This document shows positions 18,277 through 25,438 of a stretch of DNA of 64,000 nt, piece after piece; the stretch's first letter is position 1; every line of letters begins with the position of its first letter. The DNA is from Nocardioides pocheonensis (GTDB lineage: Bacteria; Actinomycetota; Actinomycetes; Propionibacteriales; Nocardioidaceae), in contig NZ_RJSF01000044.1 in assembly GCF_003725535.1 (NCBI RefSeq), positions 383,361-447,360 of the forward strand, read 5' to 3'. A program made the translations under genes and the position numbers. The notes under the pieces are model-generated. The model did not search any database, had not been told where the DNA came from, and worked only from the letters and a program-made list of their open reading frames with translations.

Positions 18277-19067
18277 GGGCGCGCCTCCGCCGGGTCGACG
18301 CGGTCGGTGCCGAGCTCGACGAAGTTGTACGGAGGCCACGGTCCGCTCACCTCCACGGTGATCCCGTCGCGGGCCAGCCGAGCCGCCACCTCCTCCACCC
18401 CGGCGAGGAACAGCCGCTCGTGCCGCCGGCACACCAGGTGCGCGGAGTTGAGCAGCATCGGCTCGCGGCGACCCGACAGCGTGCTGTCCTGTGGTTGGTT
18501 GACCACGCTCTGGCGGGACAGGTCGGCCAGGGAGGCGTACGCGTCCCGGACCAGTCGCTCGCGGTTCCCGCGTGCGGAGTCCCGCCGCGACAGCGCGTCG
18601 ATGCGCTGTCGCAGGTACTCGCTGCCGCTCGCGGGGCGCTCGACCGTCGACTCCTCCGGCTCGCCGACGAGGTACAGGTGGACCGACCACTCGAGGTGGT
18701 CGTGGAGCGCCTGGAGCACGGCGAGGAACAGCGGCGTCTCCGCCTCCAGCATCTGGTGCAGCTGCACCTCGTCGCGGTACATCGCGGGCAGCCGCAGCGG
18801 CAGGACGTCGATGTCGCGGACGAGGTCGTTGAGAACCCTCTGGTGCTCGGTGGCCACCTGGGCCAGCCACGCCGGGTCCTCGGCGTGCTCCTCCCAGGCC
18901 GCGGCGCCGTACGACGCGCCGGGCACGATGCTGAACACGCCGCTGACGGGACCGGCATCGAGGAGCGCCACCCCGGCGCCCCCGATGCCGGTCGCGGGCA
19001 CGTCGATCGCCGCGTCCGTGCAGACGACGCCGTAGGCGTGGATCACGGTGGCCGGCTCAACGTCCAT
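18273..19067 (-). CDS. gvpL: Gas vesicle protein GvpL (GvpF/L family)
   Basis: 264 residues. Typical GvpF/L arrangement: N-terminal IHAYGVV strand, a helical middle with VLPLRLPAMYRDEVQLHQML, and the C-terminal EVSGPWPPYNFVEL. Members interact with GvpA and other accessory proteins during assembly. Assigned GvpL rather than GvpF from its place after gvpJ and before gvpS, as in the streptomycete order. Its ATG overlaps the end of gvpJ by 11 bp. Confidence 0.87.
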   Translation of the reverse strand: MDVEPATVIHAYGVVCTDAAIDVPATGIGGAGVALLDAGPVSGVFSIVPGASYGAAAWEEHAEDPAWLAQVATEHQRVLNDLVRDIDVLPLRLPAMYRDEVQLHQMLEAETPLFLAVLQALHDHLEWSVHLYLVGEPEESTVERPASGSEYLRQRIDALSRRDSARGNRERLVRDAYASLADLSRQSVVNQPQDSTLSGRREPMLLNSAHLVCRRHERLFLAGVEEVAARLARDGITVEVSGPWPPYNFVELGTDRVDPAEARP

Positions 19068-19416
19068 GCTGCACCTCGCCGTCCCCGAGCCGCTGCTCGA
19101 GCTCGCGGACCCGCTGCTCGAGCGCGTCCTTCTCGTCGGGCTCGTCGATGCCGGTGACGAAGGCGTCGTTCTCCCACCAGGAGATCCCCATCTCCTTCGC
19201 CTTGTCGACCGAGGCGACCATCAGCCGGATCTTGATGGTGAGCAGCTCGATGTCGAGCAGCCGCACCTGGATGTCGCCGACGACGACGATGCCCTTGTCC
19301 AGCACGCGCTCGAGCACGTCGGCCAGGCTCTGGCCGGAGGGTTCCCGGTTGGTGCTGAAGACCGGGCCCTGCGGGGCACCGGGCGCCGTGGTGGTCTGGG
19401 GGCTGCTGGAGCTCAT
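19057..19416 (-). CDS. gvpJ: Gas vesicle protein GvpJ
   Basis: 119 residues. GvpA-fold core LADVLERVLDKGIVVVGDIQVRLLDIELLTIKIRLMVASVDKAKEMGISWWENDAF closely follows the Bacillus GvpJ pattern (LLTIKIRLIVASVDKAKE...WWEND). A C-terminal charged helix (KDALEQRVRELEQRL) looks like a short coiled coil. GvpJ is a minor shell or tip protein. The first 28 residues are a disordered S/T/P-rich lead. Overlaps gvpO by 4 bp. Confidence 0.9.
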   Translation of the reverse strand: MSSSSPQTTTAPGAPQGPVFSTNREPSGQSLADVLERVLDKGIVVVGDIQVRLLDIELLTIKIRLMVASVDKAKEMGISWWENDAFVTGIDEPDEKDALEQRVRELEQRLGDGEVQHGR

Positions 19417-19676
19417 CGGTCCTCCACCTGCGATCGCTGGAACCTGCGGACACGGCGGTAGCCGGTGACCTCGCCGTCCCCGTCGAAGGTCACCTCGTAG
19501 CTGGCCAGCACGTCGGTGGTCTCGGGCACCCGCTCGAGCTCGAGCACGTCGACCATCGCGGTCCAGCCGTCCTCGACCCGACGGATCGCGGTCACTCCTT
19601 CGGCCGGGCAGCCGACCAACGCCTCGAGCTCGTCGAGCGCGCGTTGCCCCAGCTGGGCCAGCGACGCCCTAGCCAT
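19413..19676 (-). CDS. gvpO: Gas vesicle protein GvpO
   Basis: 87 residues. Matches the GvpO family: a helix (AQLGQRALDELEALVG) then the strand-rich section TAIRRVEDGWTAMVDVLELERVPETTDVLASYEVTFDGDGEVTGYRRVRRF. GvpO is needed for gas vesicle formation in haloarchaea and is conserved in actinobacterial clusters, with unknown biochemistry. Here it sits mid-operon between gvpG and gvpJ rather than ahead of gvpA as in the streptomycete arrangement I know. Confidence 0.85.
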   Translation of the reverse strand: MARASLAQLGQRALDELEALVGCPAEGVTAIRRVEDGWTAMVDVLELERVPETTDVLASYEVTFDGDGEVTGYRRVRRFQRSQVEDR

Positions 19677-19920
19677 GGTCGGCCTGCCCGTCGATCAGCC
19701 GTTGCACGAGCTCCTCCTCGAGGAGGTCGGCCTCCGCGTCGCTCAGGTCGCCGGCGCTCCGGCGCGCGCTGACGTCCTCGAGCTCGCGCTGGATCCGGGC
19801 GGGGTCGTACCACTGCCGCTCGGCCTCCGCCTGGACCTGCTCCGCCACCCAGACCGCCCCGCGGACGGGTGCGAGCGGCCAGGTGACCAGCCCGGTGACG
19901 ACGCCGGAGATCAGGCCCAT
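19669..19920 (-). CDS. gvpG: Gas vesicle protein GvpG
   Basis: 83 residues. Pattern [50 protein letters not shown] is characteristic of GvpG, followed by an acidic helix DAEADLLEEELVQRLI. GvpG is a small accessory protein that interacts with GvpF/L. The ATG at 19920 lies inside the end of gvpF (10-bp overlap), a coupled start with GGAGGAGT upstream. Confidence 0.9.
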   Translation of the reverse strand: MGLISGVVTGLVTWPLAPVRGAVWVAEQVQAEAERQWYDPARIQRELEDVSARRSAGDLSDAEADLLEEELVQRLIDGQADHG

Positions 19921-20657
19921 GACTCCTCCTGCAGCTCGACGTGGTCCAGGAAGGCGTACGGCGGTTGCGGGCCGACGTAGCGCAGCGACATCTGTCCCGC
20001 CACCTGGCGGTCCAGATCGCCCACGGCCGCGTCGACGCGCGCTCGGTCCTCCCTCCTGACCAGCAGCGCGACGCTCGCGACGTCGTACGCCCCCCGGACG
20101 TCGTTGATCGAGGCTGCCAGCGCATACGGACGGAGCCACTCCACGACGGTGTGCTCGGCGTCCTCGCGCAGTGTCGCCAGCGCGCTGCCGACGGCCTCCC
20201 CGAGACGGATCTGGGCGGCCTGGTCGGCCGGGTCGACGGACGCGCGGAAGGCGGCGAGGTCGGGGTCGCGGCGGAGCACCTCCCGGAGAGCCGCCTCCTC
20301 GTCGTACGTCGCGTGCACGGTCACCTGCACGCACCCGTCGAACGCCTGCAGCAGGCCGAGCAGGTGGTCGCGCTGGTTGACCAGGAACTCGCTGCGCACG
20401 GTGTCGTCATCGGGCACGATCACCCCGAAGCGCACGGGGACCACCGTGGTCTCCGCGGCGACCGCCTCGAGGAGGTGGGCGTGCGCGAGCAGGTCGGCGC
20501 GCCGAACCCGGGCGTCCTCCTCGACGTCGCTGACCAGCACGGCGAGCCCGTCGGCCTCGACCCGCCTGACCGGACGAGCCAGGCGCCCGGTCAGGCCGTC
20601 GGGCAGCCGCGCCGTCGAGGCGATCACGCCGTAGACATGGCACAGCACGGCGCTCAC
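19911..20657 (-). CDS. gvpF: Gas vesicle protein GvpF
   Basis: 248 residues. N-terminus [12 protein letters not shown], then [23 protein letters not shown], a central [18 protein letters not shown] and the C-terminal [16 protein letters not shown]; all are GvpF/L family marks. Placed directly after gvpA, as gvpF is in actinobacterial clusters. GvpF contacts GvpA and is found at the inner shell surface in other organisms. Start overlaps gvpA stop by four bases. Confidence 0.9.
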   Translation of the reverse strand: MSAVLCHVYGVIASTARLPDGLTGRLARPVRRVEADGLAVLVSDVEEDARVRRADLLAHAHLLEAVAAETTVVPVRFGVIVPDDDTVRSEFLVNQRDHLLGLLQAFDGCVQVTVHATYDEEAALREVLRRDPDLAAFRASVDPADQAAQIRLGEAVGSALATLREDAEHTVVEWLRPYALAASINDVRGAYDVASVALLVRREDRARVDAAVGDLDRQVAGQMSLRYVGPQPPYAFLDHVELQEESWA

Positions 20658-21124
20658 CCCTGGCTTCGCGAGCGCGCGGCACGCTTCTGCGGCCGGCGCT
20701 GCGCGGTCTTCTTCTGGGCGCGGGGCTGCCGCTGCTCCTCGTCGCCCTCGTCCTCGTCCTCGTCCTCGTCGTCGTCACTCCCGAAGAGCTCGCCGACCTT
20801 CTCCTTCACCCCTTCCAGGGCACCCGAGGTCTTGCCCTTCGCCCCGGACTCCGTCAGACCCTGGACCAGGTCGGGCAGGCCCTTGGCGTCACCGACCTCG
20901 GACAGGTCGAGGCGGTTCACCGCCTGCGCGAACCGCAGGTAGGTGTCGACGCTGGCGATCACGATGCGGGCGTCGATGGTGAGCAGCTCGATGCCGACCA
21001 GGGAGACCCGCACGTAGATGTCGATCACCAGGCCCTTGTCCAGGATGGTGTCGATCACGTCGGCGAGGCTGCTCGGCGCCGGCCGGTCGAGGTACCGGTT
21101 CGCGGACTGCTGCATGACGGTCAT
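20654..21124 (-). CDS. gvpA: Gas vesicle structural protein GvpA
   Basis: 156 residues. The shell-forming core is residues 18-70: [52 protein letters not shown], with the helix-strand-strand-helix layout of GvpA. About 85 extra residues follow, including an acidic run ([14 protein letters not shown]) and a basic end ([17 protein letters not shown]). Cyanobacterial GvpA is only about 70 residues; actinobacterial ones tend to carry extensions. The tail would be exposed on the shell or clipped. The ATG overlaps the preceding small gene by 4 bp. Confidence 0.92.
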   Translation of the reverse strand: MTVMQQSANRYLDRPAPSSLADVIDTILDKGLVIDIYVRVSLVGIELLTIDARIVIASVDTYLRFAQAVNRLDLSEVGDAKGLPDLVQGLTESGAKGKTSGALEGVKEKVGELFGSDDDEDEDEDEGDEEQRQPRAQKKTAQRRPQKRAARSRSQG

Positions 21125-21384
21125 CGGGACTCCTTGTTGTCGGTGGGCAGGGCCTGGTCGTCGCGCCGCATCAGGTGGCGACGGATCGCCGACCGGTTCG
21201 CGGAGAGGGCCTTGGCCACTCCCGCCTTGTTGCAGCCGGTGAAGTAGCCGATGCACCAGTCCAGCTGCTGCAGGGCGTCCTCACAGGCCGTGCGGTAGCG
21301 GTCGACCTCCTTCATCAGGTCGACCACCTCGCGGTTGCGGGTCTGTCCGCCTCCGCTGCGCTCCCGCGTCGAGGTCGTCGCCAT
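21121..21384 (-). CDS. Small HTH-like protein of the gvp operon, 87 aa
   Basis: Not a named Gvp family to my knowledge. An N-terminal charged segment is followed by a helix ([26 protein letters not shown]) and then [23 protein letters not shown], which by spacing resembles a helix-turn-helix of the kind 'hxxVAxxLxxxRSxIRRhL'. Two cysteines (in [12 protein letters not shown]) lie near the turn. It could regulate the cluster or organise assembly. GAGGTGA lies upstream of the ATG and it is coupled to gvpA by a 4-bp overlap, so it is made together with the shell protein. Confidence 0.65.
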   Translation of the reverse strand: MATTSTRERSGGGQTRNREVVDLMKEVDRYRTACEDALQQLDWCIGYFTGCNKAGVAKALSANRSAIRRHLMRRDDQALPTDNKESR

Positions 21385-21390
21385 CCGCGA

Positions 21391-21920
21391 TCACCTCTTC
21401 GAGCGCGACGCGCTGGCGGACCGGCCCGTCTTCCGCCCGCTCGACCCGGTCGACCGGCTGCGGCCCGAGGAACCCGAGCCCGACGACGTGCGGCTCGTGG
21501 TCGTCGGGGTCCGCTTCGCCGCAGCGGCCGTCCTCTGGGAGGTCGACTTCCTGGCCGCGGTCTTCTTCGCGGTCGACCCGCTCGACGCCGTCTTCCTCGC
21601 AGTCGTCTTCTTGGCTGCGGTCTTCTTCGCGGTCGAGCCGCTGGAGGCCGTCTTCTTCGCGGTCGACTTCCTGGCGGTCGACCCGCTCGACGCCGTCTTC
21701 CTGGCAGTCGTCTTCCTGGCTGCGGTCTTCTTCGCGGTCGAGCCGCCGGACGCCGTCTTCTTCGCGGTCGAGCTGCCCGATGCGGACTTCTTGGCGGTCG
21801 AACTGCTCGACGTCGACTTCCTGGCCGCGCTCTTCTTCGCGGTCGAGCCGCTCGAGGCGGACTTCTTGGCGGTCGAGCCGCTGGAGCTCGACTTCTTCGC
21901 CGTCGACGACGACCGCTGGC
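21391..21920 (-). repeat. Degenerate tandem coding repeats for STAKK units
   Basis: On the plus strand this stretch repeats TTCTTCGCGGTCGAGCCG and variants such as TTCTTGGCGGTCGA many times with spacing that is a multiple of three. It encodes the Lys/Ser/Thr/Ala-rich tail of the SRPBCC protein. Copies are imperfect, so copy number may vary between strains. Confidence 0.8.
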
Positions 21921-22788
21921 GCTTCACCTTGCCGTCGTGGATCTCGCCCTCCCAGCCGTCCACCTCGTCCTGCTGCAGCAGCGCGTGGTTGGCGACGAAG
22001 CGGCGGTAGTGCTTGAGCTCCAGCCGGACCCGACGGCCCTGGGCGCGCCAGAGGTTGCCGGTGCGCTCGAAGAGGCCTTGCGGGAAGTACTCCAGCGAGA
22101 CCAGCACCCGGGTCAGGTCGGGCGCGAGCTCGTGGAACGTCACCGCCCCGTCGACGTGGCCCTTCTCGCCCTCGGACTTCCAGACGATGTGCTCGGGCGG
22201 GACCTGGTCGATGATCTTGGCCTTCCACGTGCGGTGGGACCAGAAGATCTGGGCCTTCCAGGTGACCTCCTCCGGGTCCTTCTGGTTGACCGCCTCGACC
22301 TTCTTCATGAAGGCGGGGAAGGCCTCGAACTGCGTCCACAGGTCGTAGGCGACCTCGCGGCTGACCGGCACGTCGATGGTCTCGACGATGTTGGTCACCT
22401 TGAGGTCGGTGGAGTCCATCGACGCGACCTTGCCCTTGCCGCCGGAGTCACCGGCGTCCTCGTCGGAGTCGTCGTCGCCCGAGCCGACGCCCGGGATCGC
22501 GTCCTTGACCTTGCCCGCGGCGCCCTTGACAGCACCGACCGGAGAGGCCGCCTTCGCCGCCGCCTTGGCCCCGGCCTTCACCATGTCGCCCGGTCCGGGT
22601 ACGGCGTCACCGAGATCACCGAGCTTGCCGCCCGTGCCGGTCAGGCTCGCGCCGATCTTCGCGACGCCGCGCTTGGCGAGCGCCTTCCCGAGCTCGACGA
22701 CCTCGTCCTTGAGCCGGTCGACCGGCAGCTCGGAGAGCAGCCCGTCCACGAGCCCGTTTCCCTGGCCCTGCTTGGTCTGCGTCGCCAT
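21391..22788 (-). CDS. SRPBCC-domain protein with histone H1-like tail, gvp operon
   Basis: 465 residues in three parts. N-terminal part (about 1-125) has LVDGLLSELPVDRLKDEVVELG and an Ala/Lys/Gly-rich stretch. The middle (about 130-270) is a START/SRPBCC domain like polyketide-cyclase/dehydrase proteins: DVPVSREVAYDLWTQFEAFPAFMKKVEAV, then VDGAVTFHELAPDLTRVLVSLEYFPQG. The last roughly 175 residues are low complexity, built of units such as SSGSTAKKSA, TAKKTAARK and TTARKTAS, like histone H1/HU-type basic tails. SRPBCC proteins are known in streptomycete gvp clusters. The tail suggests nucleic-acid or polyanion binding; I infer possible pairing with the acidic protein encoded one base upstream. 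Confidence 0.82.
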   Translation of the reverse strand: MATQTKQGQGNGLVDGLLSELPVDRLKDEVVELGKALAKRGVAKIGASLTGTGGKLGDLGDAVPGPGDMVKAGAKAAAKAASPVGAVKGAAGKVKDAIPGVGSGDDDSDEDAGDSGGKGKVASMDSTDLKVTNIVETIDVPVSREVAYDLWTQFEAFPAFMKKVEAVNQKDPEEVTWKAQIFWSHRTWKAKIIDQVPPEHIVWKSEGEKGHVDGAVTFHELAPDLTRVLVSLEYFPQGLFERTGNLWRAQGRRVRLELKHYRRFVANHALLQQDEVDGWEGEIHDGKVKRQRSSSTAKKSSSSGSTAKKSASSGSTAKKSAARKSTSSSSTAKKSASGSSTAKKTASGGSTAKKTAARKTTARKTASSGSTARKSTAKKTASSGSTAKKTAAKKTTARKTASSGSTAKKTAARKSTSQRTAAAAKRTPTTTSRTSSGSGSSGRSRSTGSSGRKTGRSASASRSKR

Positions 22789-22789
22789 G

Positions 22790-23401
22790 TCAGCGTCCCC
22801 CTGCTCCTGCCGGGGACAGTGCCCGGCGTCGTCGTGCGCGGGTGCGAGGGGCCAGGTCCGACTCCTCGTCCTCCTCGTCGTCCTCGTACTCGTCGGAGGG
22901 CTCCTCGTCGGACTCTTCGTCGTCCTCGGGCTCCTCCTCGTCTTCCTCGTCCTCGTACTCGTCGTCGTCCTCGTACTCGTCGGAGGCCTCGTCACCGGAC
23001 TCGTCGTCCTCCTCCGGAGCCTCCTCGTCCTCCTCGGAGTCGTCGTAGGCCTCGTCCTCGGGCTCGTCGTCGGCCTGGCCGCCGCGGGACGGCGTGCCGC
23101 CACCGAGCGCTTCCCTGCGTTCGGCCAGCCGGTCCGTGAGCCGCTCGAGCCGGGACGCGGCGGCAGCGACCGCCACCCCGCGCCCGGCGTCCACCAGCTT
23201 CGAGCCGGCCTTCCCGGCGACCTTCCCGGCGCTGCCCTCGGTGAGGCCACCCACACCGTGGGTGACGAGTCCGACGGCGGACTTCCGGACGTCCTCGCTG
23301 GCCAGCGCGGTGCCGACCATGAGGGCCAGGCGCAGCTTCTTGAACCGGCCGAACAGGTAGCCGGCGGCGACGGCGGTGCCGACGCGTGCAGTCGTGTCCA
23401 T
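22790..23401 (-). CDS. Acidic-tailed protein, first gene of the gvp operon
   Basis: 203 residues, no named family. Residues 1-100 are helical and amphipathic (MDTTARVGTAVAAGYLFGRFKKLRLALMVGTAL, then VGGLTEGSAGKVAGKAGSKLVDAGRGVAVAAAASRLERLTDRLAERR). Residues about 110-185 are almost entirely Asp, Glu, Ser and Tyr; the last 17 are Arg/Ala rich. The N-terminal GYLFGRFKKLRLAL motif occurs in membrane-associated actinobacterial proteins, and I have seen similar proteins near gvp genes, but no function is known to me. GGGGAGGGAGA is a strong ribosome-binding site. The acidic tail would suit interaction with the basic-tailed next product. Confidence 0.72.
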   Translation of the reverse strand: MDTTARVGTAVAAGYLFGRFKKLRLALMVGTALASEDVRKSAVGLVTHGVGGLTEGSAGKVAGKAGSKLVDAGRGVAVAAAASRLERLTDRLAERREALGGGTPSRGGQADDEPEDEAYDDSEEDEEAPEEDDESGDEASDEYEDDDEYEDEEDEEEPEDDEESDEEPSDEYEDDEEDEESDLAPRTRARRRRALSPAGAGGR

Positions 23402-23418
23402 AGGGGTCTCCCTCCCCA

Positions 23419-23439
23419 GTGGGGCGGCTCCCGCCCCAC
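23419..23439. promoter_or_regulatory. Leader hairpin of gvp operon
   Basis: GTGGGGCGG, loop CTC, CCGCCCCAC: a perfect 9-bp stem within the presumed 5' untranslated region, just upstream of the ribosome-binding site of the first gene. It could stabilise the message or limit translation. Confidence 0.45.
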
Positions 23440-23451
23440 CCTCGTGGCGCC

Positions 23452-23477
23452 GTACCCCGCCATCACGGGGACCGAAC
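23452..23477 (-). promoter_or_regulatory. Stress-sigma-like promoter of gvp operon
   Basis: Read on the minus strand: GTTC, 16-base spacer, GGGTAC. This fits the SigB/SigF-type consensus of actinobacteria (GNNT or GTTT, 14-17 bases, GGGTAY) and lies 50 bp before the first gene of the gvp operon. Inference from consensus only. Confidence 0.55.
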
Positions 23478-23614
23478 GCCAGGTTTCGGTGGTGCGCTGG
23501 TCAGTAGTCGTCGGGCGCCGGCGCGTCGCCCTCCGGCGTGCCGGAGCACGCTCTGCTCACGATGTGTTGCTCCCTCCCCAGGGACGAGGCCGCGGCCCCA
23601 TCGCGCGCACGCCC

Positions 23615-23956
23615 TCAGGCGTGCGCGACCTTCCTCACTCTCTTGCGGGTCTTCTTGAGCCGCTTCCGGACGGCCTTGCCGTCGGGTCGCGGAACGTCCG
23701 AGAGACGGTCACCGAGGGCCTCGGCCGCACCGGTGACCGCCGACCGCGAGGCCTTGCCCGCGGTCTTCACGGGATGCCGGGCGCCCGGCGGCATGAACAG
23801 CCGGATCGCCATCCCGAACAGGCGTCGGCCCAGCATCAGCAGCGGGATGCCCACAGGCAGCAGCACGACGGTCACGCACAGGACCAGGGCGACCAGGCAC
23901 ACGACACTGGCCACGATCCACATCAGCGCTCCGGCAAGAGCGCGCAGAACTCTCAC
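23615..23956 (-). CDS. Membrane protein with basic tail, 113 aa
   Basis: A long hydrophobic region (ALMWIVASVVCLVALVLCVTVVLLPVGIPLLMLG) that can form two helices, followed by a strongly basic C-terminus ending DGKAVRKRLKKTRKRVRKVAHA. GTG start at 23956 is preceded by GGGAGGGAGGAAC. It lies directly upstream of the gvp promoter region in the same direction, separated by about 210 bp with its own GGGTAC-like promoter. Function unknown; the basic tail recalls the charged tails in the gvp operon. Confidence 0.65.
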   Translation of the reverse strand: MRVLRALAGALMWIVASVVCLVALVLCVTVVLLPVGIPLLMLGRRLFGMAIRLFMPPGARHPVKTAGKASRSAVTGAAEALGDRLSDVPRPDGKAVRKRLKKTRKRVRKVAHA

Positions 23957-23988
23957 GTTGTTCCTCCCTCCCACAGGAGAAGCGCCTA

Positions 23989-24013
23989 GTACCCACCGGT
24001 CTGTGGCGCACAC
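23989..24013 (-). promoter_or_regulatory. Second stress-sigma-like promoter
   Basis: Minus strand GTGT, 15-base spacer, GGGTAC, ahead of the small basic-tailed membrane protein gene. It fits the loose SigB consensus GNNT-N14-16-GGGTAY. The -35 part overlaps the direct repeat at 24007-24032. Confidence 0.4.
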
Positions 24014-24032
24014 ATCGGGCCGCACACATCGG
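24007..24032 (+). repeat. 12-bp direct repeat in a divergent promoter region
   Basis: CGCACACATCGG occurs twice with a 14-bp period (24007-24018 and 24021-24032) between the divergent basic-tailed membrane protein and GlsB-type genes. A pair of sites for one regulator is possible. Confidence 0.5.
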
Positions 24033-24115
24033 TACGGGGGACATGTCTGCCGGCCGGTCCGGGTACCTGTCCTGCCTGCGAGACCCTCACGTGGTCTCAG
24101 GGGAGGAGAACCAAG

Positions 24116-24397
24116 ATGAGTGTCATCGGTGTGCTCGTGGCGGGCGTGATCATCGGCCTGCTCGGCAAGCTGGTCGCCCCGGGCGACAAGGACAACACCC
24201 CGCTCTGGCTCACGATCGTGTGCGGGATCGCTGGAGTCCTGGTCGGGTGGTACATCTACGCGGCCTTCGGCGGCAACGGCTCGAACGGGGTCGACTGGAC
24301 CCGCTGGATCGTCGCCATCCTGGTCTCGGCGGTCTTCGTCGTGATCGCTTCGACGGTGACCGGCCGCAACAGCGGATCGCGGCGCCTGCACGTCTGA
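24116..24397 (+). CDS. GlsB/YeaQ/YmgE family stress membrane protein
   Basis: 93 residues with three hydrophobic segments (MSVIGVLVAGVIIGLLGKLV, WLTIVCGIAGVLVGWYIYAA, WIVAILVSAVFVVIASTVTG) and the family features GLLGKLVAPG and GIAGVLVGW. Also known as transglycosylase-associated proteins; often stress-induced, exact role unclear. Strong GGGGAGGAGAA ribosome-binding site. A GGGTAC at 24061 lies upstream without a good -35 partner, and a small hairpin (GAGACC/GGTCTC, 24080-24098) sits just before the ribosome-binding site. Confidence 0.88.
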   Translation: MSVIGVLVAGVIIGLLGKLVAPGDKDNTPLWLTIVCGIAGVLVGWYIYAAFGGNGSNGVDWTRWIVAILVSAVFVVIASTVTGRNSGSRRLHV

Positions 24398-24442
24398 CGC
24401 CCCGGGGCTGCGGCCCCGGCTGAGGGCCAGGATCAGAGCAGG

Positions 24443-24472
24443 GACGGCCCGGCGGGAGACCGCCGGGCCGTC
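24443..24472. terminator. Strong hairpin terminator
   Basis: Perfect 13-bp stem GACGGCCCGGCGG / CCGCCGGGCCGTC with a GAGA tetraloop, 46 bp after the GlsB-type gene. No U-tract follows. Confidence 0.8.
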
Positions 24473-24577
24473 AGCGCGTCCGGGCCACTGGGCCGGCCGC
24501 ACGACTTCGCAGCCTGGGCCACTGACCCTCGGTGCGTCCTCGCGCGCGATCCCGGGGTGGCACCGACAATGGTGCCC

Positions 24578-25366
24578 ATGGCAGAGCGCCGGCCCCAGGT
24601 GGTGGCCCACCGCGGAGCGAGCGCGGACCAGGCCGAGCACACCCTGGCTGCCTACGTCGTCGCCCTGGACCAGGGCGCCGACGCGCTGGAGTGCGACGTC
24701 CGGCTCACCGCCGACGGCCACCTCGTCTGCGTGCACGACCGCGATCTCCGGCGTACTGCGCAACAGCGACGGCTGGTGTCGTCCATGGAGCTGACGGAGC
24801 TCGAGCAGCTCGACTTCGGGGCCTGGAAGCACCCGTGGGCCGAGCTGGACGACGAGGCGCCGGACGCCGACCCGGAACGCAACAAGGTGCTCACCCTCCG
24901 CCGGCTGCTGCAGACGGTCGCCGACTACCCGCGGCCCGTGGAGCTGGCGATCGAGACCAAGCACCCGACCCGGTACGCCGGTCTGGTCGAGCGCCGGCTG
25001 GTCGACCTGCTCGACGAGTTCGGCTGGGCCGGTGACGGATCGCCTGCGCGGGTGATGAGCTTCTCGTGGGTCGCCCTGCGCCGCATCCGGCGGCTCGCCC
25101 CCGCCCTCCGGCTGGTCTTCCTCATGGACTCGCCCCTGGACTGGGCGCGCACGCGCCCTCTCGCCGAGCCGGACTGGATCGCGGGGCCCGGCATCGAACT
25201 GCTCCAGAAGCACCCCGAGATGATCCGCCGGATCCGGCGGGCAGGCACCGAGCTGCACGTGTGGACCGTGAACAGCCGCGTCGACCTGGACCTCTGCCTC
25301 GACCACGGGGTCTCCGCCGTGATCACCGATCGGCCGCAGCAGATGCTGGACTACTTGCACGCATGA
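24578..25366 (+). CDS. Glycerophosphodiester phosphodiesterase
   Basis: 262 residues. GDPD marks: VVAHRGASADQAEHTLAAY, with the catalytic His of HRG near residue 12, ALECDVRLTADGHLVCVHDRDL, IETKHPT in the middle, and the C-terminal VWTVNSRVDLDLCLDHGVSAVITDRP. It hydrolyses glycerophosphodiesters to an alcohol and glycerol 3-phosphate. No signal peptide, so cytoplasmic. ATG 24578 chosen; an upstream in-frame ATG at 24557 would add seven residues. Confidence 0.9.
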   Translation: MAERRPQVVAHRGASADQAEHTLAAYVVALDQGADALECDVRLTADGHLVCVHDRDLRRTAQQRRLVSSMELTELEQLDFGAWKHPWAELDDEAPDADPERNKVLTLRRLLQTVADYPRPVELAIETKHPTRYAGLVERRLVDLLDEFGWAGDGSPARVMSFSWVALRRIRRLAPALRLVFLMDSPLDWARTRPLAEPDWIAGPGIELLQKHPEMIRRIRRAGTELHVWTVNSRVDLDLCLDHGVSAVITDRPQQMLDYLHA

Positions 25367-25367
25367 C

Positions 25368-25392
25368 GTTTGCCTCCGGTGTCACCGGGCAT
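25368..25392 (+). promoter_or_regulatory. Possible SigB/SigF-type promoter of the RsbW-like gene
   Basis: GTTT, 15-base spacer, GGGCAT. The -35 matches the consensus exactly and the -10 keeps GGG-A. It begins right after the GDPD stop codon and lies 47 bp before the kinase gene. Confidence 0.4.
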
Positions 25393-25438
25393 AGGAGAGG
25401 GAGGCGGGTGACGGCGAGCGCGACGGCGAGGTTCGACG

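Noticed and set aside
22850-23060. Low-complexity stretch of CTCGTCGTCCTC-type sequence as a non-coding minisatellite
   Set aside because: It is the coding sequence for the acidic tail of the first gvp protein in frame with a good start and ribosome-binding site.
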